Counted from the stretch's first letter, positions 19,170 through 29,699 are shown. The stretch is 64,000 nt of DNA from Limnohabitans sp. 2KL-1 (GCF_003063435.1 NZ_NESL01000011.1:1-64000); one strand, 5' to 3'. The notes: generated by a model from the letters alone, not told the origin. Made by a program: numbers and translations.

Positions 19170-21038
19170 GTGTCCTCTGCACGATCTTCACTTGCGGCTT
19201 TGACCCTGGGCGCCATTGGCGTCGTTTATGGCGACATCGGCACCAGCGTGCTGTATGCGATGAAAGAGGTCTTTGGCTCCGGCCACGTGCCTTTCACGCC
19301 CGGGAATGTTTACGGCATTCTTTCGATCTTTTTCTGGACGCTGACCACCATTGTGTCGGTCAAGTACGTGGTGCTGGTGCTGCGGGCTGACAACCATGGC
19401 GAAGGCGGATTGGTCGCCATGTTGGCGCTCGCTTCGCAGTCGGTCAAAGACCGCCCCCAGCTGCGCAAAGTCTTGCTGGTGGTGGGCATCTTTGGCACCT
19501 GCCTGTTTTATGGTGACGGGGTCATTACACCGGCGATCTCGGTGCTGTCGGCCGTGGAGGGCCTGGAAGTCATCTCGCCTGCGTTCAAAAAATCGGTGAT
19601 TCCGCTGACCTTGGTGATCCTGTTTTTGCTGTTTTGGGTGCAAAAGCGCGGCACGGCGGGCATAGGCCAATTCTTTGGTCCCATCACCTTGGTCTGGTTT
19701 GCCACCATCGCCGTGCTGGGGGTGTCCCACATTGCGCACCACCCCGAAATTTTGCTGGCCATCAGCCCACATTACGCCTTGGGGTTCATGTGGCACCACC
19801 CCGGCACGACGTTCATCATTTTGGGGGCAGTGGTCTTGTGTGTCACGGGCGGTGAAGCGCTGTATGCCGACATGGGCCACTTTGGCAAAAAACCGATCCG
19901 CCTGGCCTGGTTCAGCGTGGTCATGCCTTGTTTGGTCCTGAATTATTTTGGCCAAGGTGCGTTGCTGCTGTCTGACCCCGAAGCCGTCAAGAACCCGTTT
20001 TTCATGATGGCCCCAGACTGGGCCCTGTTGCCGCTGGTCGGTTTGGCCACCATGGCCACGGTGATTGCCTCGCAGGCGCTGATCTCGGGCGCGTTCAGCG
20101 TGACCAAGCAGGTCATCCAGCTGGGCTATTTGCCGCGCTTGCAGGTGCAGCACACCAGCGAAACCGACACCGGTCAGATTTACATGCCGTTTGTGAACTG
20201 GGGCTTGTTTGTGGCCATCGTGTTGGCAGTGGTGATGTTCAAGTCGTCGAGCAATCTGGCGGCTGCTTACGGCATCGCGGTGTGTACCGACATGCTGATC
20301 ACCACCGTGCTCACCTTCTTTGTGATCCGCTACGCCTGGAAACTGCCGCTGGCGCTGTGCGTTGGCGCGACCGGCTTTTTCTTTGTGGTCGATCTGGCCT
20401 TCTGGGCGTCCAACCTGCTCAAGCTGTTCGACGGCGGCTGGTTCCCCTTGCTGATCGGCGCGGCCATTTTCACGCTCATGCTGACCTGGCACGACGGCCG
20501 ACGCTTGCTCAACGATTCGCTGCGCTCCGATGCGCTGCGTCTGAATGATTTTCTGGAAGCCGTTTTCATTGCCCCGCCCACCCGAGTGGAAGGCACAGCC
20601 GTGTTTTTGACCGCTGAAACCGGGGCGGTGCCCAATGCCTTGCTGCACAACCTCAAGCACAACAAGATCCTGCACCAGCACAACCTGTTCGTCACTGTGC
20701 GCAGCCACGAGGTGCCACGCATGGACGCCGAGCAGCGTCTGGAGGTGACCTCACTGGGCCACGACTGCTGGCAAGTCATCGTGAATTACGGCTTCAAGGA
20801 CAACCCCGATTTGCCCTCTGCCCTGGCCACCATCGAAGGGGAGGGCTACAAGCTCGACCCGATGATGACCAGCTACTTCCTGTCGCGCGACATCGTGATC
20901 CCGACCATTGGCGGTGGCATGGCCCCCTGGCGCGAAAAGCTGTTCGCCCAGATGCACCACAACGCCAGCGCCGCAGCCGAGTTCCTGAACCTGCCCACCA
21001 ACGCGGTGGTCGAGTTGGGCTCCAAAATCGAAATCTGA
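19170..21038 (+). CDS. kup: Low-affinity potassium transport system protein Kup
   Basis: Inner-membrane K+ uptake protein of the KUP/HAK family. About twelve membrane helices precede a soluble C-terminal domain. It begins [20 protein letters not shown], the conserved first helix with the [17 protein letters not shown] signature, and includes [18 protein letters not shown] and [14 protein letters not shown]. The GTG at 19170 gives 622 residues, the same as E. coli Kup; an upstream in-frame GTG at 19107 would add 21 residues without homology. It follows gshA, with 134 nt between holding no gene. Confidence 0.9.
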   Translation: MSSARSSLAALTLGAIGVVYGDIGTSVLYAMKEVFGSGHVPFTPGNVYGILSIFFWTLTTIVSVKYVVLVLRADNHGEGGLVAMLALASQSVKDRPQLRKVLLVVGIFGTCLFYGDGVITPAISVLSAVEGLEVISPAFKKSVIPLTLVILFLLFWVQKRGTAGIGQFFGPITLVWFATIAVLGVSHIAHHPEILLAISPHYALGFMWHHPGTTFIILGAVVLCVTGGEALYADMGHFGKKPIRLAWFSVVMPCLVLNYFGQGALLLSDPEAVKNPFFMMAPDWALLPLVGLATMATVIASQALISGAFSVTKQVIQLGYLPRLQVQHTSETDTGQIYMPFVNWGLFVAIVLAVVMFKSSSNLAAAYGIAVCTDMLITTVLTFFVIRYAWKLPLALCVGATGFFFVVDLAFWASNLLKLFDGGWFPLLIGAAIFTLMLTWHDGRRLLNDSLRSDALRLNDFLEAVFIAPPTRVEGTAVFLTAETGAVPNALLHNLKHNKILHQHNLFVTVRSHEVPRMDAEQRLEVTSLGHDCWQVIVNYGFKDNPDLPSALATIEGEGYKLDPMMTSYFLSRDIVIPTIGGGMAPWREKLFAQMHHNASAAAEFLNLPTNAVVELGSKIEI

Positions 21039-21044
21039 ACCCCT

Positions 21045-21629
21045 GTGAGCCTCACGCATTTGCTGTACTTGCATGGCTTCAGGTCGTCGCCTTTGTCTGC
21101 CAAAGCCCAAATCATGGCCCGCCATGTTCAGACCCATCACCCGCAAGTGCGCTGGTGGTGCCCCCCATTGCCCGCTTCGCCGCAACAAGCCATCGAGCTG
21201 TTGCTGCATGGCGTGGCCGACTGGCCCAAGGGGCAGATGGCCGTGATGGGGTCTTCCCTTGGCGGCTTTTACGCCGCCTGGCTGTCGGCGCATCTGGCTT
21301 GCCCGGCCGTGTTGATCAACCCGGCTGTGCAGCCCTCGCGTGATCTGGCCCGCTTCATCGGCGAGCACCCGGTCTGGCAAGACCCCGCGCACAGCATTTT
21401 TTTTGAGCCCGCCTATGTGCAGCAGCTCGAAGAATTGGAAAGTCAGCCCTTGCTAACCCGGCAAATCACGCTGGCATTGATTGCCAAGGGGGACGAGGTG
21501 CTGGATTGGCGTGAAATGCTGGCACGCCACCAAGCAGGACAGGTGCACCTGATCGAAGGCAGTGACCACGCGCTGAGCGATTTTGAGCATCACTTGCCGC
21601 AAATCCTTGAATTTCTGCAGCTGGCGTGA
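21045..21629 (+). CDS. YqiA/YcfP-type alpha/beta-fold esterase
   Basis: 194-residue serine hydrolase of the uncharacterised YqiA family. LLYLHGFRSSP gives the oxyanion region, GSSLGG (Ser71) is the nucleophile elbow, KGDEVLDW contains the acid, and GSDHALSDF the catalytic His. No signal peptide, so it is cytoplasmic. It uses a GTG start 6 nt after kup and overlaps the next gene's upstream region, suggesting a kup-yqiA-rnb transcript. Natural substrate unknown. Confidence 0.8.
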   Translation: MSLTHLLYLHGFRSSPLSAKAQIMARHVQTHHPQVRWWCPPLPASPQQAIELLLHGVADWPKGQMAVMGSSLGGFYAAWLSAHLACPAVLINPAVQPSRDLARFIGEHPVWQDPAHSIFFEPAYVQQLEELESQPLLTRQITLALIAKGDEVLDWREMLARHQAGQVHLIEGSDHALSDFEHHLPQILEFLQLA

Positions 21630-21673
21630 GCCCCTGCGGGCCGAACGGCCGGGCGGCATGGGAAAATCAGGCC

Positions 21674-23737
21674 ATGTACGTATTATTTGAAGAAGCCGGC
21701 AAATTCATGGCCGGACGGGTCATGTCCGAGGCTGAGGCCTCTGCACAGGTTGAACTCGACTCGGGCAAACGGGTCAAGGTCAAATCGGCCCACATGCTGC
21801 TCAAGTTCGACAAACCGGCCCCCGCCGTCTTGCTGAGCGAGGCGGCGGCATTGAGTCAGACCATCGAGCTGGAGTTGGCTTACGAATGTGCCCCGGACGA
21901 AGAGTTCGGCTTTGACGATCTGGCGCAGGACTATTTCAGTGCCCAGGCCAGCACCACGGAACAAGTGGCTGCTTTGCTGCGACTGCACGAAGCGCCCCAT
22001 TACTTTCGTCGCGGCGGTGGCAAAGGGCGTTTTCGCAAAGCGCCTGCCGAGATCGTGCAGCAGGCTTTGTTGGCCATCGAAAAGAAGAAACAAGTCCAGG
22101 CCCAGATCGAGGCCTGGTCTGCCGAATTGGTGGCCGGGTCTTGCCCGGCCCCGATCCGTGAGCAGCTTTACAAAATCCTGTTTCGGCCCGACAAGAACAC
22201 GCCTGAATACAAGGCCGTGGTCGAGGCCAGCAAAAGCAGCCAGAGTGCACCGCTCGACTTGTTGCAAAACGCGGGCGCCATTGCTTCGCCTTGGGATTTC
22301 CACTGGCAGCGCTTCTTGTTTGACTTGTTTCCCAAAGGCACCGGTTTTCCGGCCTTGCAGGCTCCCGCCATCGTGGATGAGTTGCCATTGGCCTCGGTGC
22401 AGGCTTTCTCGATCGACGACTCGCACACCACCGAAATCGACGACGCCTTGTCGCTGCAAGGCCTGGGCACTGGCACCGTTACGGTGGGCATCCACATCGC
22501 TGCGCCCGGCCTCGCCTTGAGCCCGGGCAGCCCGATTGACCAGCTGGGCCGCCAGCGCCTGTCCACCGTGTACATGCCCGGTTACAAAATCACCATGCTG
22601 CCCGACAGCGTGGTACAGGCCTACACCCTGACCGAAGGGCGCGACTGTCCTGCCGTGTCGCTGTATGTGACCTTCAGCGAAGACACGCTGGAGGTGCAAA
22701 GCTCTGAAACCCGACTGGAGCGCGTGCCGATCCTGGTCAATCTGCGCCACGATCAGCTGGACGAGCGCATCACCCGCGAATGGCTGGAAGGCGAAGACCC
22801 CAGCGATCACGCCGATGTGCCGGTCAGCCGCGCCACGCTGGGGTTTTTCTGGCGTCTGGCGCAAACCCTGAAGGCGCGCCGCGAAGTGGTGCGCGGCAAG
22901 CCCGAAAACTTCAATCGCCCTGACTACAGCTTCAAGCTGGAGCGCGACAGCAGCGACATGCCGCCCACGGGCGATGAGACAGTGTTGATCGGCACCCGCA
23001 AGCGCGGAGCACCACTCGACTTGATGGTGGCCGAGGCCATGATTTTGGCCAACAGCACCTGGGGCCAGTGGATGGCGCAATTGGGCGTGCCCGGCATTTA
23101 CCGCAGCCAGGCCAGCCTGGCACCCGGTGTCAAGGTGCGCATGGGCACCAAGGCCCTGCCGCATGCGGGCATCGGTGTGCCCAGCTACGCCTGGAGCACT
23201 TCGCCCCTGCGCCGCTACACCGACCTGGTCAACCAGTGGCAGATCATCGCCTGTGCCCGCCACGGCGCAACAGCCGCGCTGGCCGCACCCTTCAAACCCA
23301 AAGATGCCGAGCTGTTTTCCATCATCAGTGGTTTTGATGCGGCCTACAGCGCCTACAACAGCGTGCAGTCCAGCATGGAGCGGTACTGGACATTGCGCCA
23401 TGTGCAGCAGCAAAGCATGGAGGAGCTGGACGCCAGTCTGGTCAAGGAAATGGGCGGCGGCATCTGGCTGGTGCGCGCCGAGACTTTGCCTTTGATGTTC
23501 AGCGTCATGGGCGCACAAAGTTTGCCCCGTGGCGCGCGCGTGCGCGTCAAGCTGGCTGACATTGACTTGATGGCTTTGGACGTGCGGGGCACCGTGCTCG
23601 CACACCTGGATGCCGGTGGCGCAAGCCATGCGTCAGCAGAGGACAGCGAAGAGGCCGAGGATGAGGACCAACTGCCTGCGGGGCCGGTGAGCATTGCGGT
23701 GGACCTCAACGACAGCGCACCCAGCCATGCCGACTGA
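21674..23737 (+). CDS. RNB-domain (RNase II/R family) exoribonuclease
   Basis: 687-residue predicted 3'-5' exoribonuclease. The central RNB domain has the metal-binding motif FSIDDSHTTEIDDALS (Asp cluster) and later SPLRRYTDLVNQ, hallmarks of RNase II. The N-terminal OB-like region is unusual, starting YVLFEEAGKFMAGRVMSE, and the acidic tail (EDSEEAEDEDQLP) is short. This divergent RNB form is common in Burkholderiales. The ATG at 21674 is chosen because upstream in-frame codons overlap the esterase gene. The last 11 nt overlap the TonB-like gene. Confidence 0.85.
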   Translation: MYVLFEEAGKFMAGRVMSEAEASAQVELDSGKRVKVKSAHMLLKFDKPAPAVLLSEAAALSQTIELELAYECAPDEEFGFDDLAQDYFSAQASTTEQVAALLRLHEAPHYFRRGGGKGRFRKAPAEIVQQALLAIEKKKQVQAQIEAWSAELVAGSCPAPIREQLYKILFRPDKNTPEYKAVVEASKSSQSAPLDLLQNAGAIASPWDFHWQRFLFDLFPKGTGFPALQAPAIVDELPLASVQAFSIDDSHTTEIDDALSLQGLGTGTVTVGIHIAAPGLALSPGSPIDQLGRQRLSTVYMPGYKITMLPDSVVQAYTLTEGRDCPAVSLYVTFSEDTLEVQSSETRLERVPILVNLRHDQLDERITREWLEGEDPSDHADVPVSRATLGFFWRLAQTLKARREVVRGKPENFNRPDYSFKLERDSSDMPPTGDETVLIGTRKRGAPLDLMVAEAMILANSTWGQWMAQLGVPGIYRSQASLAPGVKVRMGTKALPHAGIGVPSYAWSTSPLRRYTDLVNQWQIIACARHGATAALAAPFKPKDAELFSIISGFDAAYSAYNSVQSSMERYWTLRHVQQQSMEELDASLVKEMGGGIWLVRAETLPLMFSVMGAQSLPRGARVRVKLADIDLMALDVRGTVLAHLDAGGASHASAEDSEEAEDEDQLPAGPVSIAVDLNDSAPSHAD

Positions 23738-24656
23738 TTCTTCTGTCGTGAGCCCGGCGGCGGCACGGCCTGCGCCTGCCGCCCGAGGGCCTTCACCGCA
23801 CCGGGGTTTGAAATGGGCTTTGGGGCTGTCGGTGGCTTTGCACGCCGCTTTGGTGGGTTTGCGCTTCACTGCGCCCGAAACCTACAACCGTGTGTTTCAG
23901 GACACGCCCCTCGAGGTGGTTCTGGTCAATAGCCGAAGTGCCGACCGCCCACAAGAGGCTCAGGCCAAGGCCCAGGTCAGCTTGGCGGGCGGGGGCGAAG
24001 TGCCCGAAGTCAGGATCGCCAGCTCGACCCTGCCCGCGGCTTTGAGTCCAGAGGCTGGCACGGACATCGCGGCGATGCAGCGCAAAATCGAAGCGCTCAA
24101 GACGCAGCAATTGCGTTTGCTGACCCAACTCAAACAAGAGTTGTCGGAGCTCCAGCGGACCCATGCGGGCGACAAAAGCGACAGCCCCGAACGCCAGGCC
24201 CGTGAGCAGCGTGAGCAACAACTGGCAGGGCATTTGGCGCAAATTGAGCAAAGGGTTGAGCAGACCCAGGGCGGACCTCGCAAACGTTATATCAGTCCCG
24301 CCACCCAAGAGGCGGTGTATGCCCTGTATTACGACAAGATGCGCCGCACCATCGAGTACCAGGGCACTTTGAACTTTCCTCAGGTTTCGGGCAAAAAACT
24401 CTATGGACAGTTGATCATGGTCATCACGGTCGACAAGCAAGGCCAGGTCATCAAAACCGAAGTGGCGCAGTCGTCAAAGAACCCTCAGCTGGATGAACGT
24501 GCGGTGGCGATTGTGCGCAATGCGGCGCCTTTTGGTGCCTTCAACGCGAAAATGCGCGCACAAGCCGACCAGATTGTGGTGGTGGCACGCTTTGATTTTT
24601 TGCGTGACGACACCTTGGGCACCCGCATGCTGGCCGCCGACAAGGACCAGCCTTGA
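23727..24656 (+). CDS. TonB-like energy transducer
   Basis: 309-residue protein with one N-terminal membrane helix (WALGLSVALHAALVGLRF) carrying the Ser/His typical of TonB. A long Gln/Glu-rich periplasmic coiled segment (residues about 110-170) follows, and then a C-terminal TonB-type domain (GQLIMVITVDKQGQVIKTEV ... LDERAVAIVRNAAPFGAF). It would couple ExbB/ExbD to outer-membrane receptors, or serve a TolA-like role. The Pro-rich stretch of classical TonB is reduced. It starts inside the end of the exoribonuclease gene. Confidence 0.8.
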   Translation: MPTDSSVVSPAAARPAPAARGPSPHRGLKWALGLSVALHAALVGLRFTAPETYNRVFQDTPLEVVLVNSRSADRPQEAQAKAQVSLAGGGEVPEVRIASSTLPAALSPEAGTDIAAMQRKIEALKTQQLRLLTQLKQELSELQRTHAGDKSDSPERQAREQREQQLAGHLAQIEQRVEQTQGGPRKRYISPATQEAVYALYYDKMRRTIEYQGTLNFPQVSGKKLYGQLIMVITVDKQGQVIKTEVAQSSKNPQLDERAVAIVRNAAPFGAFNAKMRAQADQIVVVARFDFLRDDTLGTRMLAADKDQP

Positions 24657-24696
24657 TGCAGGCCATACCCGTCTCAACGTTGGACAGGTGCAGCTG

Positions 24697-25428
24697 ATGC
24701 GGGCGCTTGGCCGATGGCTTTTGCTGGTGTTGCTGGCCTTTGTGGCCCTGCAACTGTATTTTGCGCTGCGCATCGCGGGGATGAATTGGCTGATGCCCGA
24801 GTCCACCAGCTTCCAGCGCACACAGGCGTGGCAAATCGTGGTGCGCCAGGGGCAGCTGCCCTGGCGTCAGGAGCCGGTCGCCCTCAGTGCCGTGTCCACC
24901 CATTTGCACCGTGCCGTGATCGCCTCAGAAGATGGCGCATTCACCCAGCACCATGGGATCTGGTGGCAATCGCTGGAAAAGGCCTGGGAGAAAAATGCCC
25001 GAGCCAAAGCCCAGGCCGAAAAACGCATCCAGCGCCAACCCGAAAAGCCGGTGGCGGTCAAGATCGTGGGGGGCTCAACCATCACCCAGCAATTGGCCAA
25101 AAACCTCTTTTTATCGGGCGAGCGCACTTTGTGGCGCAAAGCCCAGGAGATGGTGATCACGCTGACGCTGGAAACATTTTTGAGCAAACGCCGCATCCTG
25201 GAGATTTACCTCAACAGTGTGGAGTGGGGGGAGGGCGTGTTCGGTGCCGAGGCGGCGGCGCAGCACTACTTTCGCAAAAGCGCTGCCCGTTTGAACGCTT
25301 GGGAGGCGGCGCGTTTGGCGGTCATGCTGCCGCGTCCGCGCTATTTTGAAAAACTGGCGCAATCGGCGTATTTGGCCAGCCGCGCCGACACCATCATGGC
25401 CCGCATGGGTGACGTGGTTTTGCCATGA
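24697..25428 (+). CDS. mtgA: Monofunctional biosynthetic peptidoglycan transglycosylase
   Basis: 243-residue inner-membrane GT51 glycosyltransferase polymerising lipid II into glycan strands. One N-terminal membrane helix (residues 8-26) is followed by the catalytic domain with [14 protein letters not shown] (catalytic Glu), [23 protein letters not shown] and [21 protein letters not shown]. No transpeptidase domain. The ATG at 24697 is 40 nt after the TonB-like gene. A GTG at 24688 is also possible. The stop overlaps the ruvC start by 4 nt (ATGA). Confidence 0.92.
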   Translation: MRALGRWLLLVLLAFVALQLYFALRIAGMNWLMPESTSFQRTQAWQIVVRQGQLPWRQEPVALSAVSTHLHRAVIASEDGAFTQHHGIWWQSLEKAWEKNARAKAQAEKRIQRQPEKPVAVKIVGGSTITQQLAKNLFLSGERTLWRKAQEMVITLTLETFLSKRRILEIYLNSVEWGEGVFGAEAAAQHYFRKSAARLNAWEAARLAVMLPRPRYFEKLAQSAYLASRADTIMARMGDVVLP

Positions 25429-26003
25429 GTTTGACCACCGCCGCGCCAGCCACCGTGCGCATTTTGGGCATTGACCCGGGCTTGCAAACCACCGGCTTTG
25501 GCGTGATCGATATCAGCGGCTCGCGCCTGCAGTACGTGGCCAGTGGCGTGATCGAGACCACCCGCGAAGAAATGGGCAACTTGCCTGCCCGTTTGAAGGT
25601 GATCTACGACGGCATCCGCGAAATCACAGAACGCTATCAGCCCGATGTGGCATCGGTCGAAATCGTGTTCGTCAACATCAACCCGCAAGCGACCTTGCTG
25701 TTGGGCCAGGCGCGCGGCTGCTGTGTCACGGCGTTGGTGTCGTGCGGCCTGCCTGTGGCCGAGTACACCGCCTTGCAGATGAAGCAATCGGTGACTGGCC
25801 ATGGACGCGCCGCCAAATCGCAGATCCAGGAAATGGTCAAGCGCTTGCTGCAGTTGCCTGTGGTCCCCAGGCAAGATGCGGCCGATGCCCTGGGCATGGC
25901 CATCACCCACGCGCACGCCAGTCCTTCCATGAACAAGCTGGCCGCGCAAGGCGTGCTCAGCCGCAAAACCCACGGCATGTTCAGAAGCGGCCGCAGCCAC
26001 TGA
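25425..26003 (+). CDS. ruvC: Holliday junction endodeoxyribonuclease RuvC
   Basis: 192-residue resolvase that cuts four-way junctions in recombination with RuvAB. The first strand [14 protein letters not shown] holds the first catalytic Asp, and the later acidic residues are in [13 protein letters not shown] and [36 protein letters not shown] is the conserved DNA-binding stretch. It overlaps mtgA by ATGA. ruvA and ruvB are not in the window. Confidence 0.95.
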   Translation: MSLTTAAPATVRILGIDPGLQTTGFGVIDISGSRLQYVASGVIETTREEMGNLPARLKVIYDGIREITERYQPDVASVEIVFVNINPQATLLLGQARGCCVTALVSCGLPVAEYTALQMKQSVTGHGRAAKSQIQEMVKRLLQLPVVPRQDAADALGMAITHAHASPSMNKLAAQGVLSRKTHGMFRSGRSH

Positions 26004-26057
26004 GCCTTGCTGCGCTGACCGGTGCCAAGGGTTCTTTGATCGGTGGGGTTGCGGCTG

Positions 26058-26909
26058 TCAGCTGGGCGTGTAGGCCAGTCGCACGTAAATCGGCGCAAAG
26101 GCCTCGGCCTGGGTGATTTCGATCAGCGTTTCCTTGGCCAGCTCCAGCAAGGCAATGAAGGTGACGACCAACACCGGGGTGCCCAGGCTGGGGTCGAACA
26201 AGTTTTCAAACTCGACAAACTTGCGCCCTTGCAGTTGCCTGAGCACGATGCTCATGTGCTCGCGCACGCTGAGTTCTTCGCGGCTGATTTTGTGATGTTG
26301 AACCAGGTTGGCCCGCTTGAGGATGTCTCGCCAAGCCGCTTGCAGCTCATCCAGATTGACATCGGGAAAGCGCGGCTGCAGGCTTTGCTCGATGTAAACC
26401 TGGGTCTGTAAAAAGTCGCGGCCGTATTGCGGAATTTCATTGAGCTGCATGGAGGCCAGCTTCATTTGCTCGTATTCGAGCAGGCGGCGCACCAGTTCGG
26501 CACGCGGGTCTTCTGCTTCTTCGCCCTCGGCCACTTTTTTGGGTGGCAGCAGCATGCGGGATTTGATTTCGATCAGCATAGCCGCCATCAGCAGGTACTC
26601 GGCCGCCAACTCCAGGTTGCGCTGGCGTATTTCATCGACATAGCTCAGGTACTGGCGCGTCACACCCGCCATCGGGATGTCGAGGATGTTGAAGTTTTGC
26701 TTGCGAATCAAGTACAGCAGCAAGTCCAAAGGACCTTCGAAGGCCTCCAGAAACACCTCCAATGCATCCGGCGGGATGTACAGGTCGGTGGGCATGGAAA
26801 ACAGCGGTTCGCCATACAAACGCGCCAGCGCCACCTGGTCGACCACCACGGGCATGGTCGCTGAGGGCTGGTCCGCAGACTGTGCCAGTTCAGTGGGCTT
26901 TGTGCTCAT
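26058..26909 (-). CDS. scpA: Segregation and condensation protein A
   Basis: 283-residue kleisin that bridges SMC heads with ScpB in chromosome condensation. The core begins FEGPLDLLLYLIRKQNFNILDIPM, then YLLMAAMLIEIKSRMLLP, both ScpA signatures. It ends with the winged-helix C-terminus VVTFIALLELAKETLIEITQ. The ATG at 26909 (MSTKPTELAQ) is preferred over an upstream TTG. It follows the DUF3460 gene on the same strand, the usual arrangement in this family, and converges on ruvC. Confidence 0.92.
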   Translation of the reverse strand: MSTKPTELAQSADQPSATMPVVVDQVALARLYGEPLFSMPTDLYIPPDALEVFLEAFEGPLDLLLYLIRKQNFNILDIPMAGVTRQYLSYVDEIRQRNLELAAEYLLMAAMLIEIKSRMLLPPKKVAEGEEAEDPRAELVRRLLEYEQMKLASMQLNEIPQYGRDFLQTQVYIEQSLQPRFPDVNLDELQAAWRDILKRANLVQHHKISREELSVREHMSIVLRQLQGRKFVEFENLFDPSLGTPVLVVTFIALLELAKETLIEITQAEAFAPIYVRLAYTPS

Positions 26910-26962
26910 GGTGGGGACGGATGGCAAGGCTCAGCGGGTGTGACCGCGCACGTGGGCAGAGC

Positions 26963-27166
26963 TCAGGCCTGCGTCTGATAAACGTAGGGCTTTTGCTGCA
27001 CGCGGCCTTTGTTGAACTCCTGCTGGACTTCACGGTCCACTTGCTGCTCCCACAACAATGACCTGCCTTGGCGCTGCTCGGCTTCGAGCTGGGGGTGCTG
27101 GGCTTTCAGTTGGTCAATGAACTGCGTGGTGTCCGATGTGTAATCAGGGCGGCGAAAAATAGACAT
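26963..27166 (-). CDS. DUF3460 small protein
   Basis: 67-residue protein starting MSIFRRPDYTSDTTQFIDQL and ending QQEFNKGRVQQKPYVYQTQA. I recognise it as the betaproteobacterial DUF3460 family, normally found just upstream of scpA as here. It is charged and Gln-rich, with no membrane segment or signal peptide. Function is unknown. The ATG at 27166 is chosen because upstream in-frame codons run through the sulP terminator. Confidence 0.85.
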   Translation of the reverse strand: MSIFRRPDYTSDTTQFIDQLKAQHPQLEAEQRQGRSLLWEQQVDREVQQEFNKGRVQQKPYVYQTQA

Positions 27167-27187
27167 TTGGGTATCCTGACGGAGCAG

Positions 27188-27225
27188 AAACAAGAAATCC
27201 GGCAGGCCTGCGCAGGCGCTGCCGG
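27188..27225 (-). terminator. Terminator after the SulP gene
   Basis: Read on the minus strand, CCGGCAG pairs with CTGCCGG (27199-27225) around an inner palindrome GCCTGCGCAGGC. It is followed by ATTTCTTGTTTC. It lies about 18 nt past the sulP stop and before the DUF3460 gene. Confidence 0.7.
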
Positions 27226-27242
27226 AAAGAGATAGGGCCATT

Positions 27243-28922
27243 TTACCGGGCTGGGTCAGGACACATGCTGACAGCGCGCACCAAACCAGCATTCAGGTTG
27301 GGTTGCAAATGCCCCTCCAAGTGGGCCATCAGGCCGCTGCGTTGGGCAATGTCCAGGGGCTGGTGCGACAAGCCACAGACAATGAGGTGGATGGCGTTTT
27401 TGCGACAAGTCTCGATCAGGCTCATCAGGGCGTCCGCACCTGAGGAGTCGATGTAAATCACATTTTTCAGATCCAGCACCAGCACGGGGGTGTTGATTTT
27501 GTCCTCGATGGCTTCTACCAATTTGACAGCGCCAAAAAACAATGCGCCATACAGACGCCAGGCTTGCACCTGATGTTCGAATCCGGCCAGAATTGGCTGC
27601 TCGCTGCTGTGGACGGGTTCGCAGCGGCTGAGGCTTGAAATGCGGTAAATGAAGGTCAGACAGGCGGCCACCAGACCGACCTCCACGGCCACCGTGAGAT
27701 CAAACACCACGGTGAGGAAAAACACCGCCAGCAAGGTGACGCGGTAAGGCAAGCGGTATTGCCGCAGGTGCATGAACTCCTGCCATTCGCCCATGTTCCA
27801 CGCCACAAACATCAAGATGGCCGCCAGCGCCGCCAATGGAATGTGACCCGCCAGGGGGGCCGCCACCAGCACCACAGCCAGCAAGGTCAAGGCATGCACC
27901 ATCCCCGAAATCGGGGTGGTGCCGCCGCTTTTGATGTTGGTGACCGTGCGGGCAATGGTGCCGGTGGCGGGCATGCCGCCAAAAAATGGGGTCACAAAAT
28001 TGGCGACGCCCTGCGCCATCAGTTCCTGGTTGGGGTTGTGGCGGTCACCGATCATGCCGTCGGCAATGCGGGCACACAGCAGCGACTCAATCGCTCCCAG
28101 GAGGGCCAGCGTCAGTGTGGGCATCAGTAAAAAACGTGCGCTGTCCCAACTGAATTCGGGCCATTGAAAAGAAGGCATGGACGCCGGAATGCCACCAAAT
28201 TTGTTGCCAATCGTCTCCACGGGCAAAGACAGCATCCAGGTGGCCAGGGTGGCAAATGCCAAGGCAATGATGGAGCCGGGAACCATGCTGGCCCATTGGT
28301 AACGGGTTTCTGCCAGGCGGCGGCTCAGTCGCATCCATCCGATCAAAAGTGACAAGGAGGCCAGCGCCAACAACAGGGCTGCCAGGTTGGTGGTGTGCAG
28401 GCCGTGCCCGAGGGTGTACAGCATGCCGAAAAAATCCGCAGGCATGGCCTGGGTTTTCAGACCCAGAAAGTCCTTGATTTGCGACAGCATGATCAGCACC
28501 GCGATGCCGTTGGTGAAACCGATCACCACGGCCACCGGGATGAAACGGATCAAGGTGCCCAGCCGGAACAGGCCCATCAGGAACAGCAGTACGCCGGACA
28601 TGGCGGTGGCCAAAATCAGATTCGCCAGGCTATAGCGCTCGACGATGCCGTAGACGATGACGATGAAGGCCCCGGCAGGTCCGCCGATTTGCACCCGACT
28701 GCCGCCCAGCGCTGAAATCAGGAAACCCGCGATGATGGCGGTGAACAGGCCCGCTTCGGGTTTGAGGCCGGAGGCGATGGCAAAGGCCATGGCCAGCGGC
28801 AGGGCCACCACGCCAACGGTGAGTCCCGCACCGATGTCCTGGCTGAGCCGCTGCCGGTTGTAGCCCTGCAAACTGTCGAGCAATCGGGGTCTGAAAAAAT
28901 GGGTCGCTTGCAGCCAGTTCAT
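27243..28922 (-). CDS. SulP-family inorganic anion transporter with STAS domain
   Basis: 559-residue membrane protein. The N-terminal transporter part has about 10-14 helices (GLTVGVVALPLAMAFAIASG is the SulP start; GGSRVQIGGPAGAFIVIV follows). The C-terminal STAS domain runs from about residue 430, with LDLKNVIYIDSSGADALMSL containing the conserved DSSG. SulP members carry sulfate, bicarbonate or dicarboxylates; the substrate here is not decidable. No carbonic anhydrase or sulfur genes adjoin it. It is followed by a good terminator. Confidence 0.88.
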   Translation of the reverse strand: MNWLQATHFFRPRLLDSLQGYNRQRLSQDIGAGLTVGVVALPLAMAFAIASGLKPEAGLFTAIIAGFLISALGGSRVQIGGPAGAFIVIVYGIVERYSLANLILATAMSGVLLFLMGLFRLGTLIRFIPVAVVIGFTNGIAVLIMLSQIKDFLGLKTQAMPADFFGMLYTLGHGLHTTNLAALLLALASLSLLIGWMRLSRRLAETRYQWASMVPGSIIALAFATLATWMLSLPVETIGNKFGGIPASMPSFQWPEFSWDSARFLLMPTLTLALLGAIESLLCARIADGMIGDRHNPNQELMAQGVANFVTPFFGGMPATGTIARTVTNIKSGGTTPISGMVHALTLLAVVLVAAPLAGHIPLAALAAILMFVAWNMGEWQEFMHLRQYRLPYRVTLLAVFFLTVVFDLTVAVEVGLVAACLTFIYRISSLSRCEPVHSSEQPILAGFEHQVQAWRLYGALFFGAVKLVEAIEDKINTPVLVLDLKNVIYIDSSGADALMSLIETCRKNAIHLIVCGLSHQPLDIAQRSGLMAHLEGHLQPNLNAGLVRAVSMCPDPAR

Positions 28923-28961
28923 GGGTTTTGCAAAAAGGGCATTCAGGCCGGGATTTGAAAA

Positions 28962-29699
28962 TTATGCGGCACGCTGGCGCCAGTCATCCAGCAAGGGGCG
29001 CAGGCCCAGCAGCCACAGCAGAACCGCCAAAGGCAGTGTGGTCACGTAGCCCAGGTATTTGAAGCCCAAAGCACCCGCGAGACCGCCCAGAATGAAACCG
29101 AGTACCAAGCTGACATGAATTCGCAGCCGCTCGCGGTTGGCGCGCACAGGCGTGGGCTCCTGCAAGCGGTTGATGTAAACCCATTTGCCCAGTTCAATGC
29201 CGATGTCGGTCACCAGCCCGGTGATGTGGGTGGTGCGGATTTCAGCTTTCGAAATTTTGGTGATGACCGCGTTTTGCAGGCCCATGATGAAACACAGCAA
29301 CACCACCGTGACCGGCACAAACAGCTGCGACCAGGCGGCAATGGCCGCGCCAAACAGCCCAAACACCAGCAGGGCGACCGACTCCAGCAAGAGCGGCAGG
29401 CTGTAGCTGCTGCGCAGCCTTTGGCGCAGGCCCCAATTGACCATGATGGCGGTGCACATGGCCCCTGCCACAAAAGCCATCAGGCAGACCACGCCCGCGA
29501 GCGCCAAGCTAACGCGACCCAACACCAGGTCATCGGTCACTGAAGACACGATGCCGGTCATGTGCGAGGTGTAGCTGCCCACGGCCAAGAAACCGCCTGC
29601 GTTGGTGGCCCCGGCCACGAAGCTGAGCACCAGCCCCAGCCGCAGATTGGCCTTGGGGCTGCGCTGCACATCGGTCCATCCGCGGATCAGGGGGAACAT
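28962..29699 (-). CDS. DUF1275 (YoaK-type) membrane protein
   Basis: 245-residue predicted integral membrane protein with about six or seven hydrophobic helices. The DUF1275 signature is at the start: LSFVAGATNAGGFLAVGSYTSHMTG. The middle part has FIMGLQNAVITKISKAEIRTTHITG, also typical of the family. Function unknown. It lies between metG and the SulP gene on the same strand, with 27 nt to metG, so it may be co-transcribed with metG. Confidence 0.82.
   Translation of the reverse strand: MFPLIRGWTDVQRSPKANLRLGLVLSFVAGATNAGGFLAVGSYTSHMTGIVSSVTDDLVLGRVSLALAGVVCLMAFVAGAMCTAIMVNWGLRQRLRSSYSLPLLLESVALLVFGLFGAAIAAWSQLFVPVTVVLLCFIMGLQNAVITKISKAEIRTTHITGLVTDIGIELGKWVYINRLQEPTPVRANRERLRIHVSLVLGFILGGLAGALGFKYLGYVTTLPLAVLLWLLGLRPLLDDWRQRAA

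Noticed and set aside
19188..20708. 506-residue antisense frame over kup
   Set aside because: Gln/His/Arg-rich shadow of a clear membrane protein gene.
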